A stretch of 42,138 bases of DNA from an uncultured bacterium (GCA_900551965.1 URYF01000007.1:1-42138), one strand, 5' to 3'. Counted from the stretch's first letter, positions 23,288-32,073 are shown. Numbers and translations are program-made. Notes: generated by a model from the sequence alone, not told the origin.

Positions 23288-23332
23288 CAGGAGATTACGA
23301 CGTCCTCTCTTCGTTCGTCCTCGTAATGACAT
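23288..23332. repeat. Palindromic interspersed repeat
   Basis: The segment runs from GGAGATTACGACG to CCTCGTAATGACA. ATTACGA (23294-23300) and TCGTAAT (23321-23327) form the outer stem. The layout 'GAGATT-ACGACGTC-CTC-TTCG-TTCGTCCTCGTAATGACA' resembles a dispersed palindrome type seen in many bacterial genomes ('gagattgccacg...cctcgcaatgaca'). It is probably a non-coding mobile or structural repeat. Confidence 0.6.
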
Positions 23333-23429
23333 GCCTAATTTACCTATTAAAACTTTATTGCGCACTTGAAAACATGTGAAAAAAGTTGTATAATTTGTAT
23401 ATACGTACATAATGCAGGATTTTATAAGT

Positions 23430-23993
23430 ATGAGAAAAGCCCTAACTATAGGCGAATTGTTGGTTACAATGGCGATTATCGGAACTATTGCTATGCTTGT
23501 ACTGCCGGGATTTATGAAAGATTATCATAAAAGATTATATACATCAAAACTAAAAAAAAGTATTGAATTAATAACCCAAGCGATAAATTTGGCATGTACT
23601 GATAACAATGTATCATATTTTTATCAGACCCCTTATGTTGCTGATACACAAGGATTTATGAACAAGTATTTTAAAACCACAAATAATGCAGGTTCATCAT
23701 TTGCACAACAATATATTTCGGTTGACAAAGCTAACACAATAACTCCCGGAGCAGGGTTCAAATTAGGCAGCGGAGAAGCTATGGCATTCTTTTGCTCTAA
23801 TGGAACTTGTACTTTTGTGATAGATGTTAATGCAACTGATGGTCCAAATGTTGGCGGAAGAGATTTATTCACAATAAATCTTGATCCAAAAGAAAACAGA
23901 TTATTCGAAAACGGCGGAGCATGTACTTCCTCTGCACAAGGTATTGGCTGTTATAACAGACTTGTACAAGACAACTGGACAATGAACTATTAA
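23430..23993 (+). CDS. Type IV pilin-like protein 1
   Basis: This 187-residue protein has a class III leader: MRKA followed by 'LTIGELLVTMAIIGTIAMLVL', giving the +5 Glu and hydrophobic stalk; position -1 is Ala rather than the usual Gly. The globular part contains 'FVIDVNATDGPNVGGRDLFTINL' and ends 'CYNRLVQDNWTMNY'. I start at the second Met (23430), giving a 4-residue leader. It is first of three tandem pilin-like genes that share the stalk and the 'DVNG..PN..G.D.F' and 'W' terminal motifs. Confidence 0.8.
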   Translation: MRKALTIGELLVTMAIIGTIAMLVLPGFMKDYHKRLYTSKLKKSIELITQAINLACTDNNVSYFYQTPYVADTQGFMNKYFKTTNNAGSSFAQQYISVDKANTITPGAGFKLGSGEAMAFFCSNGTCTFVIDVNATDGPNVGGRDLFTINLDPKENRLFENGGACTSSAQGIGCYNRLVQDNWTMNY

Positions 23994-24009
23994 TTACGGA
24001 AGGATAAAT

Positions 24010-24702
24010 ATGAAAAAAGGTTTTACGTTGGCAGAAGTTTTAATTACGCTTGGTATTGTCGGAATTGTAGCAGTTTTGACTATTCCGGGTGTTATGAAAA
24101 ACTATAAAAACAGATTGTATGTTGCACAATTGGAAAAAGTTTATGCCCAGATCGCTGATGCTGCGCAAGCTATTATGAATGATGAACATGTAGATAATTT
24201 CTATGAAACAACCGCCGGCGGAGCTGATGCTTGTTCAGATAAGACTAATGGAAAATGTGAAAGCGGTCCTGCATATTTCTTCACAAAATATTTTAAAACC
24301 ATCAAAAATAATTGTATAAAAACTGACAAAACAGGCTGTATGACTTCAAATAATTCAACATATAAAAACCTGGCAGGCGGTGCAATTTCAGGCATGGGTG
24401 GTTTTTGCATTCAAACAACATCAGGAGCAGCAATATGTGAAAGTTATAACCCTGCAAATAAATGTCTATCTATAGTAGTTGATGTTAACGGTATGGCAGA
24501 ACCTAATATAGCAGGTCGAGATATTTTCTCAATGGATATGCATAAAAACGGTACTATTTCTGATTTTGGAAGTGGCTGTGCTGATAATGCTAATGGAACT
24601 GCTGCTGCAGCTTGTGGTACTGTAACTGGAAACGGTTTATTTGGCAATGCTTCCGGTTGTTTGACAAACATTATTGAAGCCGGTTGGAAAATGGAATATT
24701 AG
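24010..24702 (+). CDS. Type IV pilin-like protein 2
   Basis: This 230-residue protein has a canonical prepilin leader MKKG|FTLAEVLITLGIVGIVAVL with Glu at +5. It continues 'GVMKNYKNRLYVAQLEKVYAQIADAAQAIMNDE', then a Cys-rich variable head (about ten Cys, likely disulfides), the 'VVDVNGMAEPNIAGRDIFSMDM' motif and 'GCLTNIIEAGWKMEY' at the end. It would be cleaved and methylated by a prepilin peptidase, and could be a pilus or type II-like pseudopilus subunit. It begins 16 bases after the first pilin gene. An AAGGATAAAT site precedes the ATG. Confidence 0.85.
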   Translation: MKKGFTLAEVLITLGIVGIVAVLTIPGVMKNYKNRLYVAQLEKVYAQIADAAQAIMNDEHVDNFYETTAGGADACSDKTNGKCESGPAYFFTKYFKTIKNNCIKTDKTGCMTSNNSTYKNLAGGAISGMGGFCIQTTSGAAICESYNPANKCLSIVVDVNGMAEPNIAGRDIFSMDMHKNGTISDFGSGCADNANGTAAAACGTVTGNGLFGNASGCLTNIIEAGWKMEY

Positions 24703-24712
24703 GAGTATGTCA

Positions 24713-25381
24713 ATGATGAAAAAAGGTTTTACTTTAGCTGAAGTATTGATTACTCTTAGTATTATCGGAATTGTATCGGTTTTAACTATCCCGTCTATGG
24801 TAAAGTATTACAAATACAAACTGTATGCTTCCGCCCTTAAAAAAACATATTCACAGCTTGTAGATGCTGCACAGCAAGCGATGAACGATGAATTAACAAA
24901 TGATTTTTTCAAAACAACAAGCGGTTCTATTCGTAACGGCAGCCGTACAGAAGGTGCTGCATATTTCTTAAAAAATTATTTTAAAATTGCCAGAGAAAAT
25001 TGCGGCAATGCTTCACCTAGTTGTGTTGCAAATGTTTATACAAGTACAGGCGGAGCAACCATGACCGGTCAGAAAACCGGTTGGGGTTATTGTGCACAGA
25101 ATACAAACGGTGTATCTTTTTGTATGTCAAATTGGCCGGATGCTGGGAATAACGGTAAAGCTCAAGTAATGGTCGATATTAATGGTCAAGATCCGCCAAA
25201 TATCACCGGTGTTGATGCTTTTGTTATGAGTATTTTATCTGACGGCAGCGTTGTTGACTGGAGTAATAATCCCGATGTATGTAATACAAAACAAAGTTCT
25301 AATAATCATGCTTCAGACTACGCTACAGGTTGTTTGACAAAGGTTATGCAAGCAGGCTGGGTAATTGAACCTATTGAATAA
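24713..25381 (+). CDS. Type IV pilin-like protein 3
   Basis: This 222-residue protein starts MMKKG|FTLAEVLITLSIIGIVSVL. AGGAG, 7 bases before ATG 24713, overlaps the preceding stop codon, so the upstream in-frame start is rejected and translation is coupled. The stalk-proximal 'MVKYYKYKLYASALKKTYSQLVDAAQQAMNDE' is close to protein 2. The head has 'MVDINGQDPPNITGVDAFVMSIL' and ends 'GCLTKVMQAGWVIEPIE'. It was probably produced by tandem duplication with divergence in the head. Confidence 0.85.
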   Translation: MMKKGFTLAEVLITLSIIGIVSVLTIPSMVKYYKYKLYASALKKTYSQLVDAAQQAMNDELTNDFFKTTSGSIRNGSRTEGAAYFLKNYFKIARENCGNASPSCVANVYTSTGGATMTGQKTGWGYCAQNTNGVSFCMSNWPDAGNNGKAQVMVDINGQDPPNITGVDAFVMSILSDGSVVDWSNNPDVCNTKQSSNNHASDYATGCLTKVMQAGWVIEPIE

Positions 25382-25419
25382 GACTCCAAATTCTTATAAG
25401 TTATAAATAATAAATTGAG

Positions 25420-25440
25420 CGCACTGAATTTATCAGTGCG
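25420..25440. terminator. Hairpin between convergent pilin and speE genes
   Basis: CGCACTGA (25420-25427) pairs with TCAGTGCG (25433-25440) around ATTTA. It lies between two convergent genes, with modest T content on each side. Confidence 0.6.
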
Positions 25441-25468
25441 TTCATAATATCTTCATATTTCAAAAATA

Positions 25469-26320
25469 TTACAATAACTCTTTCAAATAATTCGGAAGAG
25501 CAAAACGTGCATTGTGATATTCTTTGTTATAAATTTTACAGGTTGGAATAATTTCATTTGCACGCTCATCATTATAATATTCAAGTGGTTTAACATCAGC
25601 GGAACAAAACGCCCAAGCCCAATATCCACCAGGATATGTTGGAATATTTGATGTGTACGTTGCAACATTTGGGAATACTTTTTTCAGTAAATTATACATT
25701 TTTCTGATTTCTTCTTTATTTGTGAATGGTGATTCAGACTGTGCAGCCATGATACCGCCTTTTTTAAGAGAATTCTTAACATTTGTATAAAACTCTTCCG
25801 TAAATAAACCTTCACCAGGTCCCATAGGGTCTGTTGAATCAATCAAAATAATATCAAATTCATCTTTTTTATCTTTAATATATTCAATCGCGTCTTGAAC
25901 AAGAATTTCAACTTTTGGATTATCTAACTCACAAGAGATAGTCGGAAGATATTTTTTGCAAACATCTATAACCATACCATCGATTTCGCATAACACAGCT
26001 CTTTCAACAGTTTTGTGTTTCATAACTTCGCGAATTGTTCCGCCGTCGCCGCCGCCGATAACCAAAACTGATTTAGGGTTAGGGTGTTGCATCATAGGAA
26101 TATGAGCAATCATTTCATGATAATGATATTCATCGCCTTCTGTTGTCATCATTAAATCATCAAGAGTTAATACTCTGCCAAGTTTTGACTCGGTTTCAAA
26201 AACCTCTACTTTTTGGAACGGTGAATTATCTGAAAACAAAACTTTTCCTGCTTTTATTGCAATACCGTATCCGCCCGGTGTAATTTCATGATAATAACCG
26301 TTTTCTATACCGTTTTTCAT
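25469..26320 (-). CDS. speE: Spermidine synthase (polyamine aminopropyltransferase)
   Basis: SpeE transfers an aminopropyl group from decarboxylated S-adenosylmethionine to putrescine. The 283-residue protein has the N-terminal 'FQKVEVFETESKLGRVLTLDDLMMTTEGDEYHYHEM', the cofactor loop GGGDGG (89-94), 'LCEIDGMVIDVCKKYL', 'VQDAIEYI' and the catalytic 'IILIDSTDPMGPGEGLF'. AAAGGATAAAG precedes the ATG. It is transcribed alone, behind a terminator of the upstream LysM gene. No speD is visible here. Confidence 0.94.
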   Translation of the reverse strand: MKNGIENGYYHEITPGGYGIAIKAGKVLFSDNSPFQKVEVFETESKLGRVLTLDDLMMTTEGDEYHYHEMIAHIPMMQHPNPKSVLVIGGGDGGTIREVMKHKTVERAVLCEIDGMVIDVCKKYLPTISCELDNPKVEILVQDAIEYIKDKKDEFDIILIDSTDPMGPGEGLFTEEFYTNVKNSLKKGGIMAAQSESPFTNKEEIRKMYNLLKKVFPNVATYTSNIPTYPGGYWAWAFCSADVKPLEYYNDERANEIIPTCKIYNKEYHNARFALPNYLKELL

Positions 26321-26344
26321 TCTTTTCTTTATCCTTTCCTTTTA

Positions 26345-26380
26345 TACAAAACAAAAGTTACGCCAAAATTAGCGTAACTT
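26345..26380 (-). terminator. Terminator of the EF-hand/LysM gene
   Basis: AAGTTACGC (26355-26363) pairs with GCGTAACTT (26372-26380). Leftward, the stem is followed by TTGTTTTGT, so it ends transcription of the gene at 26432-27712 before speE. Confidence 0.75.
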
Positions 26381-26431
26381 AATGCTATCATATAAATATT
26401 TGTTTTCAAACAAATTAAGTAATTTTACTAT

Positions 26432-27712
26432 TTACGCGTAGTAAGGTCCATCGTCATTTTTCTTCTGCATAATATCTGAATCAAGGAACTGACCTCCTTC
26501 TTGGGCTTTTTTAACAACTTCAGCAGCTTGTTCTTGCAGATCTGTATCTTCATTAGGTTTTACTTCTGATGGTTTTGCTTCAAGTTCTTCTTTTGTCGGA
26601 AGTTTTAACGTATCACCCGGGTGAATTATAACATTTGTGTGCGAATTATCCCATTTAAGATTAGGGTTTTCTTTCATAATATCGTTTACATAATTTGCAA
26701 TTTGGGTTGCAGTTGCGCCTTCTCCGAGTTGATTTTTTGCAATTTTCCAAAGATTATCACCACGTTCAACATTGTATGAATTAGATTCTTGGGACTGTGG
26801 TTTTTCTTTGCCAAATTGATCTTCACCAATCTCATTACCACCGGCATCTGTATATGTTGTATTAGTTTCACCTTTAGAATTTGTTTCTTCCGCTTTTACA
26901 TTGCCATATTCGTCATAAGTATATTTTGTCACGGTTTTAGTTTCCGGGTTATCTGCATTAGTAATTCGTTCAGACGGGCGGTTGTTTTGCATATCTTCTT
27001 CTGTTGCATATTTTGTATCAATATTTTGTCCGTCTTTTTGCTCAGATACCGTAATTGACGTTAGTTTAGCATCATCTCCAGCTCCGTCATACTCTTTGGT
27101 TATATTATTACCATTTGAATCGTTATAGGTAACACTTTTTCCATCAGGTGTAAATTTTGTAGTTTTACCATCTTTTATAATCTCAGTTTTTTCGCCATTT
27201 TTATTGTAACTTGTTACAGTCCCATCGGTTCCTATTGTTTGCTTGGAACCATCTGGGTACAGAAATTCCCGACTTCCATCAGCATTTACTTTTGTTTTTA
27301 TGCCATTTTCAGCTACTGTTACTTCAGACATAACACCCTTCTCATCAATATGAGTGCTTGTATTACCGTTTGTTTCTACATATTCTTTGCCTTGTGCTCT
27401 TGCTGTCTGCTGATTTGTCAAAGTTGATAATTGATCAAGAGCGTTACTGTCTTTTCCAAAAAGCTTGTTAATTTCTCTTTTCGAAATTGTTCCGTTACCA
27501 GCCAATGATTGTAAGTTATTTCTCATAGCATAGGCTTCTTTTTGATCAATAATCCCGTTATTGTCCTTATCGTACATTTTAAATATCGACTCATTACCTT
27601 TGGTTTTTTGAAGTCCTGCTAAATTATTCAAATCAATTTTTTGATCTGTCCCCTTGATTTTCAGAGTTGAATGCTGTGTTGCAGGTCTTGGATTGTTTAC
27701 GCCGTCTACCAT
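26432..27712 (-). CDS. EF-hand / strand-repeat / LysM protein
   Basis: This 426-residue hydrophilic protein has no signal peptide. Residues 42-60 form an EF-hand loop ('YDKDNNGIIDQKEAY'), possibly with a second partial one near 'GNGTISKREINKLF'. The middle (about 115-300) is made of short Gly/Asp beta repeats ('NADGSREFLYPDGSKQTIGTDG', 'YTYDEYGNV') like the YD/RHS strand repeats of surface proteins. A LysM domain (about 312-375: 'YNVERGDNLWKIAKNQLG...IIHPGDTLKLP') should bind peptidoglycan or chitin-like glycans. The C-terminus is charged. A peptidoglycan-binding cell-surface or exported protein with calcium-dependent folding is likely. The export route is not visible. Confidence 0.72.
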   Translation of the reverse strand: MVDGVNNPRPATQHSTLKIKGTDQKIDLNNLAGLQKTKGNESIFKMYDKDNNGIIDQKEAYAMRNNLQSLAGNGTISKREINKLFGKDSNALDQLSTLTNQQTARAQGKEYVETNGNTSTHIDEKGVMSEVTVAENGIKTKVNADGSREFLYPDGSKQTIGTDGTVTSYNKNGEKTEIIKDGKTTKFTPDGKSVTYNDSNGNNITKEYDGAGDDAKLTSITVSEQKDGQNIDTKYATEEDMQNNRPSERITNADNPETKTVTKYTYDEYGNVKAEETNSKGETNTTYTDAGGNEIGEDQFGKEKPQSQESNSYNVERGDNLWKIAKNQLGEGATATQIANYVNDIMKENPNLKWDNSHTNVIIHPGDTLKLPTKEELEAKPSEVKPNEDTDLQEQAAEVVKKAQEGGQFLDSDIMQKKNDDGPYYA

Positions 27713-27816
27713 AAGTTTACTCCTTATATAATTCGTACTTTTCTTACTTTATACATACGGAGCTATTTACAAAATCTTTAACTATATTGGCAGATGTTTT
27801 ACAAATTTTAATAAAT

Positions 27817-28131
27817 TTATTTATTTCCAAGAATATGAATATGCAGATGAAAAACTTCCTGACCGGCTTCTTTTCCTGTATTAATCTGGGTTTTGTATGC
27901 TTTTAAACCGATCTGTTTTGTAACCGCTTTTACTGTTTGTAAAAGCTCTGACATTAAATCCGTATCTTCCAATTCATTTAAAGAAGCAATATGTTTTTTA
28001 GGGCAGACAAGCAAATGTATAGGCGCTTTTGGATTTATATCATTAAATACAACAGTGTTTTCACTTTCATATACAAATTCTGTACCAAAATCCCCATTTA
28101 TAATCTTACAAAAAATACAATCTTCACTCAT
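27817..28131 (-). CDS. HIT-family (HinT-like) nucleotide hydrolase
   Basis: This 104-residue histidine-triad protein has 'CIFCKIINGDFGTEFVYE' at the start and the triad 'HLHIH' (His95, 97, 99) near the end. Cys5/Cys8 could bind zinc with a nearby His. Family members hydrolyse purine nucleoside phosphoramidates. It is last in the leftward run that starts with grpE, 24 bases after the methyltransferase gene. Confidence 0.9.
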   Translation of the reverse strand: MSEDCIFCKIINGDFGTEFVYESENTVVFNDINPKAPIHLLVCPKKHIASLNELEDTDLMSELLQTVKAVTKQIGLKAYKTQINTGKEAGQEVFHLHIHILGNK

Positions 28132-28155
28132 CTATTTTTCTCCTATTTTGAAATA

Positions 28156-28725
28156 TTATCTTAATTTTTTAGCCAGCGACAACCCTGCAGGAAGCGGTAA
28201 AACAACATTTTCATAATCAGGATTTGCATTGATATCATCAATAAATGTTTTCACCTTTTCCGCATGAGATAGCACATTATCACATGCAATATAACCGCCG
28301 ACTTTTAAGTGCGGTGCAATCAGGTGGAAAAATTTTATATATTGCGCTTTATTAGCATCAATAAATGCAAAATCCACTTCAAAATCCTCAGGCAGGTATT
28401 CTAAAATTGTTGCGGCATCACCCTTTTTTGTATCAATAATATCAGCAACTCCGCATTTCTCAAAATTTTCTTTTGCAATATCAAGCCGCTTATCATAAAA
28501 CTCAATCGTAGTAAGTCTTCCACCGGTTTTTTCCAAAGCTTTACCAAGCCAAATTCCCGAATAACCGTTTGAAGTGCCGACTTCTATCACGCTTTGAGAT
28601 TTTGAATCTACTACCAGATTATATAAAAATTCAGCCGTTGTTCTTGAAATATTCCAGAATTGCTTCTGGGTTTTTTCAAGATTTTTTAGTATTTCTTGTG
28701 TTGTGGTATCAAAATTTTCTATCAT
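28156..28725 (-). CDS. O-methyltransferase (SAM-dependent)
   Basis: This 189-residue class I methyltransferase has motif I 'VIEVGTSNGYSGIWLGKAL', then 'TTIEFYDKRLDIAKENFEKCGV', 'DFAFIDANKAQYIKFFHLIAPHLKVGGYIACDNVL'. This pattern is that of the caffeoyl-CoA-type O-methyltransferase family 3, which is broadly used in bacteria. The metal ligands of that family are only partly evident (Asp in 'FIDANK', Asp-Asn in 'ACDNV'). The substrate is unknown. It lies 1 base after the propeller gene. Confidence 0.82.
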   Translation of the reverse strand: MIENFDTTTQEILKNLEKTQKQFWNISRTTAEFLYNLVVDSKSQSVIEVGTSNGYSGIWLGKALEKTGGRLTTIEFYDKRLDIAKENFEKCGVADIIDTKKGDAATILEYLPEDFEVDFAFIDANKAQYIKFFHLIAPHLKVGGYIACDNVLSHAEKVKTFIDDINANPDYENVVLPLPAGLSLAKKLR

Positions 28726-28726
28726 A

Positions 28727-30142
28727 TTATTTTATTGTTTTAACCTTATTTGTAATAACTATTGCCCTTACAGGAATATCCAGCGGACTTGTTTTTATAA
28801 CTTCTTTCAAATCTGTATCAATGACTGAATACAAGCCGGAAAGTGCATTTGTAACCATTATCATATTACTGTTTTCAATCGGTGTAATATTTGTTGCAAA
28901 CGCGTTTGTATTCAAGAACAATTTGTCTGTAATTACATCGTCTTCCGTATTTAATACTTCGACAATATTTTCCTGTGCGCCTAATATAAATAAATCGCTA
29001 TTGTGTGCATATAAATCTACAGGCTTTTCACAAACTTCAAGTTCTGATAAAAATCCCAATGTCTCGTAATCGACTATTGCAATTCTGTTTTTGGTTCTGC
29101 TTATAACGTAAATTTTTCCGTTTGCATAAGCGATTTTTGATACATTTGGAAAACTTCCGATATTTTTTAACAAATAGTTGTTATCTAATTCTACAGCCCA
29201 AATATCATTGGTGTTTCTATCAACATAAAACATTTTTGTCCCGTCTTCGGAGAGTGTGAATTTTTCACACATACCGTTGACTTTCAGTTGTTTTTTTAAT
29301 GTCATTGTTTCAAGACTTAATACATATATGCTTGAATTTGAACCTGATGTTATGTATGCAGTTTTTTTATCTGCATCAATAATTATTTGCTCCGGAGTAC
29401 TTTCAAAATTAACCTGTTTGATTATTTTTTCATCCATCAATGAAATAATATTCATTGTGTTGTAATCAAAATAAGTAACCAAAAGAAACTCATTATTATA
29501 TGTTTTTAAATCATTAATAACATGTTCTTGTTCAAGTGCATATTCAGGATTTTTGGAATTAGATTGGACTACCTGAATATTTTTATTTGCACCTGTTGAA
29601 ACATAAAAAGTTTTACCATTTAGCGGCTCAACAGGAATTGTTAATTTCTTCCCTTTATTTCTTGAATTATTAATTCTTAATCCGGTATCTTGGGTTACTG
29701 TAATATCAAGGTTGCCGATAATCCCTTTTAAAGTTTCCGGAATTACAAGTCCTTTAGGCAATAAAACATCTTGCGGCAAAAGCCCTGATTGAAGCTCCTG
29801 TGGCGGATCTGTCAGATTGATAACAGTTTTTTTGCCGTTTGTATTGATAACTTTTAACAATACAAAATTGTTATTTAAAATTACCATATCAGGTTTTTGC
29901 TTCATTGTTGTATTTTTAGGGTATGCAGATTTTATATCAATCTTTTCCGGAGTTTCGGTTTTAGCAGGAAAAACAGGCAGATACATTGTCTTGTCAGGCA
30001 AAATTATAGCCCCGTCAAACCTGAAATTAGTTTCCGGAAAACTTTCATTAATAAAACCCTGCACAGATTCAGGAACCTGTGCTCCAAATGCTGTTGCGCA
30101 TGTCATCAAAAACAAACATACTGCCGCAAATAATTTACGCAT
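28727..30142 (-). CDS. Exported beta-propeller protein
   Basis: This 471-residue protein has a signal peptide (1-20, cleavage after AFG). An N-terminal region (about 25-180) is followed by YVTN/YncE-type beta-propeller blades, e.g. 'PEQIIIDADKKTAYITSGSNSSIYVLSLETMTLKKQL', 'LSEDGTKMFYVDRNTNDIWAVEL', 'YANGKIYVISRTKNRIAIVDY' and 'NMIMVTNALSGLYSVIDTDL'. Such propellers act in the periplasm as binding or scaffold modules. The start codon lies 1 base after dnaJ ends, so it is translationally coupled to a chaperone gene, an uncommon neighbour. Specific function is unknown. Confidence 0.8.
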   Translation of the reverse strand: MRKLFAAVCLFLMTCATAFGAQVPESVQGFINESFPETNFRFDGAIILPDKTMYLPVFPAKTETPEKIDIKSAYPKNTTMKQKPDMVILNNNFVLLKVINTNGKKTVINLTDPPQELQSGLLPQDVLLPKGLVIPETLKGIIGNLDITVTQDTGLRINNSRNKGKKLTIPVEPLNGKTFYVSTGANKNIQVVQSNSKNPEYALEQEHVINDLKTYNNEFLLVTYFDYNTMNIISLMDEKIIKQVNFESTPEQIIIDADKKTAYITSGSNSSIYVLSLETMTLKKQLKVNGMCEKFTLSEDGTKMFYVDRNTNDIWAVELDNNYLLKNIGSFPNVSKIAYANGKIYVISRTKNRIAIVDYETLGFLSELEVCEKPVDLYAHNSDLFILGAQENIVEVLNTEDDVITDKLFLNTNAFATNITPIENSNMIMVTNALSGLYSVIDTDLKEVIKTSPLDIPVRAIVITNKVKTIK

Positions 30143-30143
30143 A

Positions 30144-31268
30144 TTATTTAAATACTCCCTTTACTTTTGACATAATTGATTTTTGAGGCTGTTTGCCTCC
30201 GTTTAGTTCATATATTCTTTGATATAAACGTTTTTCTTCGTCGCTTAATCGTGTAGGGATTTTTATTTTTACGATTACGACATGATCTCCTCTTTGAGAT
30301 GGTTTTGTGATAATCGGAATACCTGCACCTTTAATTTTTACAATATTTTCGTGCTGAATCCCGGATGGAATTTGAACTTCTTTATCCCCATCAAGTGTCT
30401 GGATTGTTACGGTATCCCCGATAACAGCCTGTGCCGGAGAGATTTCAAGTTCTGTAAATACGTTTATTCCGTCACGTTTGAAATATTTTGAAGGCTCAAG
30501 GTGAATTACAACGAACAAATCTCCGTTTGGACCGCCGTTTACACCACAATCCCCTTCTCCTGAAACTCTTATTTTTGACATATTGTCAACTCCTGCCGGG
30601 ATTTTTATTTCAATTCTTTTTTCGCGGTTAAGCATTCCTTGCCCTTGACAGGTTTTACAAGGCTTTTCGATAACCTGACCTGAACCGTGACAGTGCGGAC
30701 AGGTTGTAATTTGCGCAAAACTGCCTAATGGTGTTCTTCTAACGATTTTCACCTGACCCGTGCCGCCGCATTGAGGACAAGTCTTTTTCTGCGAACCATT
30801 CTCAGCACCTGTACCATGGCAGTCAGGACATAATTCCAAGTGGTCAAACTTTATTTCTTTGTTTACTCCAAATGCAGCTTCTTCAAATTTTAATTTGATA
30901 TCATATCTTAAATCATCACCCTGCTGCGGTGCGTTAGGATCAGGTCTTCCGCCAAATCCGAAACCACCGAATCCGCCAAAAAATGATTCGAAAATATCAT
31001 TTAAATCACCATATCCGCCTGCAAATGGTCCATTTGTATCAAATCCGGCATTTTTCAAACCGTCTTCGCCATACTGATCATAAGTTGCACGTTTGTTATC
31101 ATCAGACAGGGTTTCATAAGCTTTTCCAAGCTCTTTAAATTTTTCTTCTGCATCCGGGGCTTTGTTTACATCAGGGTGCAGCTGCCTGGCTTTTTTTCTG
31201 AAAGCCGACTTTATATCATCTTTGGAAGCATCTTTTGATACTCCTAATATTTCATAGTAATCTGCCAT
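30144..31268 (-). CDS. dnaJ: Chaperone DnaJ
   Basis: This 374-residue full-length type I Hsp40 has a J domain with HPD at 31-33 ('ARQLHPDVNKA'), a Gly/Phe-rich linker ('GGFGGFGFGG'), and four zinc repeats CPDCHGTG, CPQCGGTG, CPHCHGSG and CKTCQGQG. The C-terminal substrate domains ('GDLFVVIHLEPSKYFKRDG', 'GDTVTIQTLDG') follow. I start at ATG 31268 ('MADYYEILG'); the upstream TTG-started extension is not family-like. It lies 48 bases after grpE. dnaK is not in the window. Confidence 0.95.
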   Translation of the reverse strand: MADYYEILGVSKDASKDDIKSAFRKKARQLHPDVNKAPDAEEKFKELGKAYETLSDDNKRATYDQYGEDGLKNAGFDTNGPFAGGYGDLNDIFESFFGGFGGFGFGGRPDPNAPQQGDDLRYDIKLKFEEAAFGVNKEIKFDHLELCPDCHGTGAENGSQKKTCPQCGGTGQVKIVRRTPLGSFAQITTCPHCHGSGQVIEKPCKTCQGQGMLNREKRIEIKIPAGVDNMSKIRVSGEGDCGVNGGPNGDLFVVIHLEPSKYFKRDGINVFTELEISPAQAVIGDTVTIQTLDGDKEVQIPSGIQHENIVKIKGAGIPIITKPSQRGDHVVIVKIKIPTRLSDEEKRLYQRIYELNGGKQPQKSIMSKVKGVFK

Positions 31269-31316
31269 TTCCTTTTTTACTTCCTCTTTAATCCTCAAGT
31301 CTGTTTTGTTTATTTT

Positions 31317-31898
31317 TTATTCGGCAGCAGCGACATTAACAAGTGTTGGTCTTAAAACTTTATCACCCATCTTGTAACCTTTTTGTAATTCGTTGATTAC
31401 AGTATTTTCAGGGTGTTCGCTTGTTGGAGTCTGCATAACTGCATCATGGAAATTAGGGTCAAACTCTTCTCCGACAGCTTTGATTTCTTCAAGCCCGAGT
31501 TTTGTCAATGTATCAAAAACCTGTTTATGTACAAGGTTGAAACTTTCTTTAACTTTTTCACAGTCATCAACTTCTGCTAAAGCTTTTTGACCGCGTTCAA
31601 AATTATCAAGAACTTCCAACATATTTTTTAACGCATTTTCTGTTCCGAATTTTAGCAAATTCTCTCTTTCTTGAGCCTGACGTTTTCTGTAATTATCAAA
31701 ATCGGCTGCAAGACGGATATATTGCTGGTTTAATTTGTCATATTCTTGTTGAAGTTTATCTATTTCTTTATTATTTTCAGAATTTGTTTCAGAAACATTT
31801 TCCTCATTTACAGTTTCCTGATTTTCAATTTCAGTGTTATTTGCTTCGTTTTCAACGATATTTTCGTTTTTAAACGGATTCGAATTAGTATCTGCCAT
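31317..31898 (-). CDS. grpE: Nucleotide exchange factor GrpE
   Basis: This 193-residue protein has an acidic Asn/Glu-rich N-terminus, a long coiled coil ('IDKLQQEYDKLNQQYIRLAADFDNYRKRQAQE'), and the beta domain with 'GEEFDPNFHDAVMQ' and 'LQKGYKMGDKVLRPTLVNVA'. GrpE releases ADP from DnaK. The start is set at the fourth in-frame Met position (31898), because AAGGGAA would be too close to the first. No CIRCE operator (TTAGCACTC-N9-GAGTGCTAA) is seen upstream. Confidence 0.94.
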   Translation of the reverse strand: MADTNSNPFKNENIVENEANNTEIENQETVNEENVSETNSENNKEIDKLQQEYDKLNQQYIRLAADFDNYRKRQAQERENLLKFGTENALKNMLEVLDNFERGQKALAEVDDCEKVKESFNLVHKQVFDTLTKLGLEEIKAVGEEFDPNFHDAVMQTPTSEHPENTVINELQKGYKMGDKVLRPTLVNVAAAE

Positions 31899-32073
31899 AT
31901 ACATCATTTCCCTTCATAATATTATATATTTATATTATAAAGTATCAAGCCAAATTCACAAGTTAAATTTATTTTTTTTTAATAATTGCACCGGACTATT
32001 TTCTTTTCCGTATTTCATTTTTGTAGTAAGATATAGCATGGATACACGTTTACAAAAGGAAAGGAATTACTAA

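Noticed and set aside
31899..32073. CIRCE heat-shock operator between grpE and pfp
   Set aside because: No TTAGCACTC/GAGTGCTAA inverted repeat is present.
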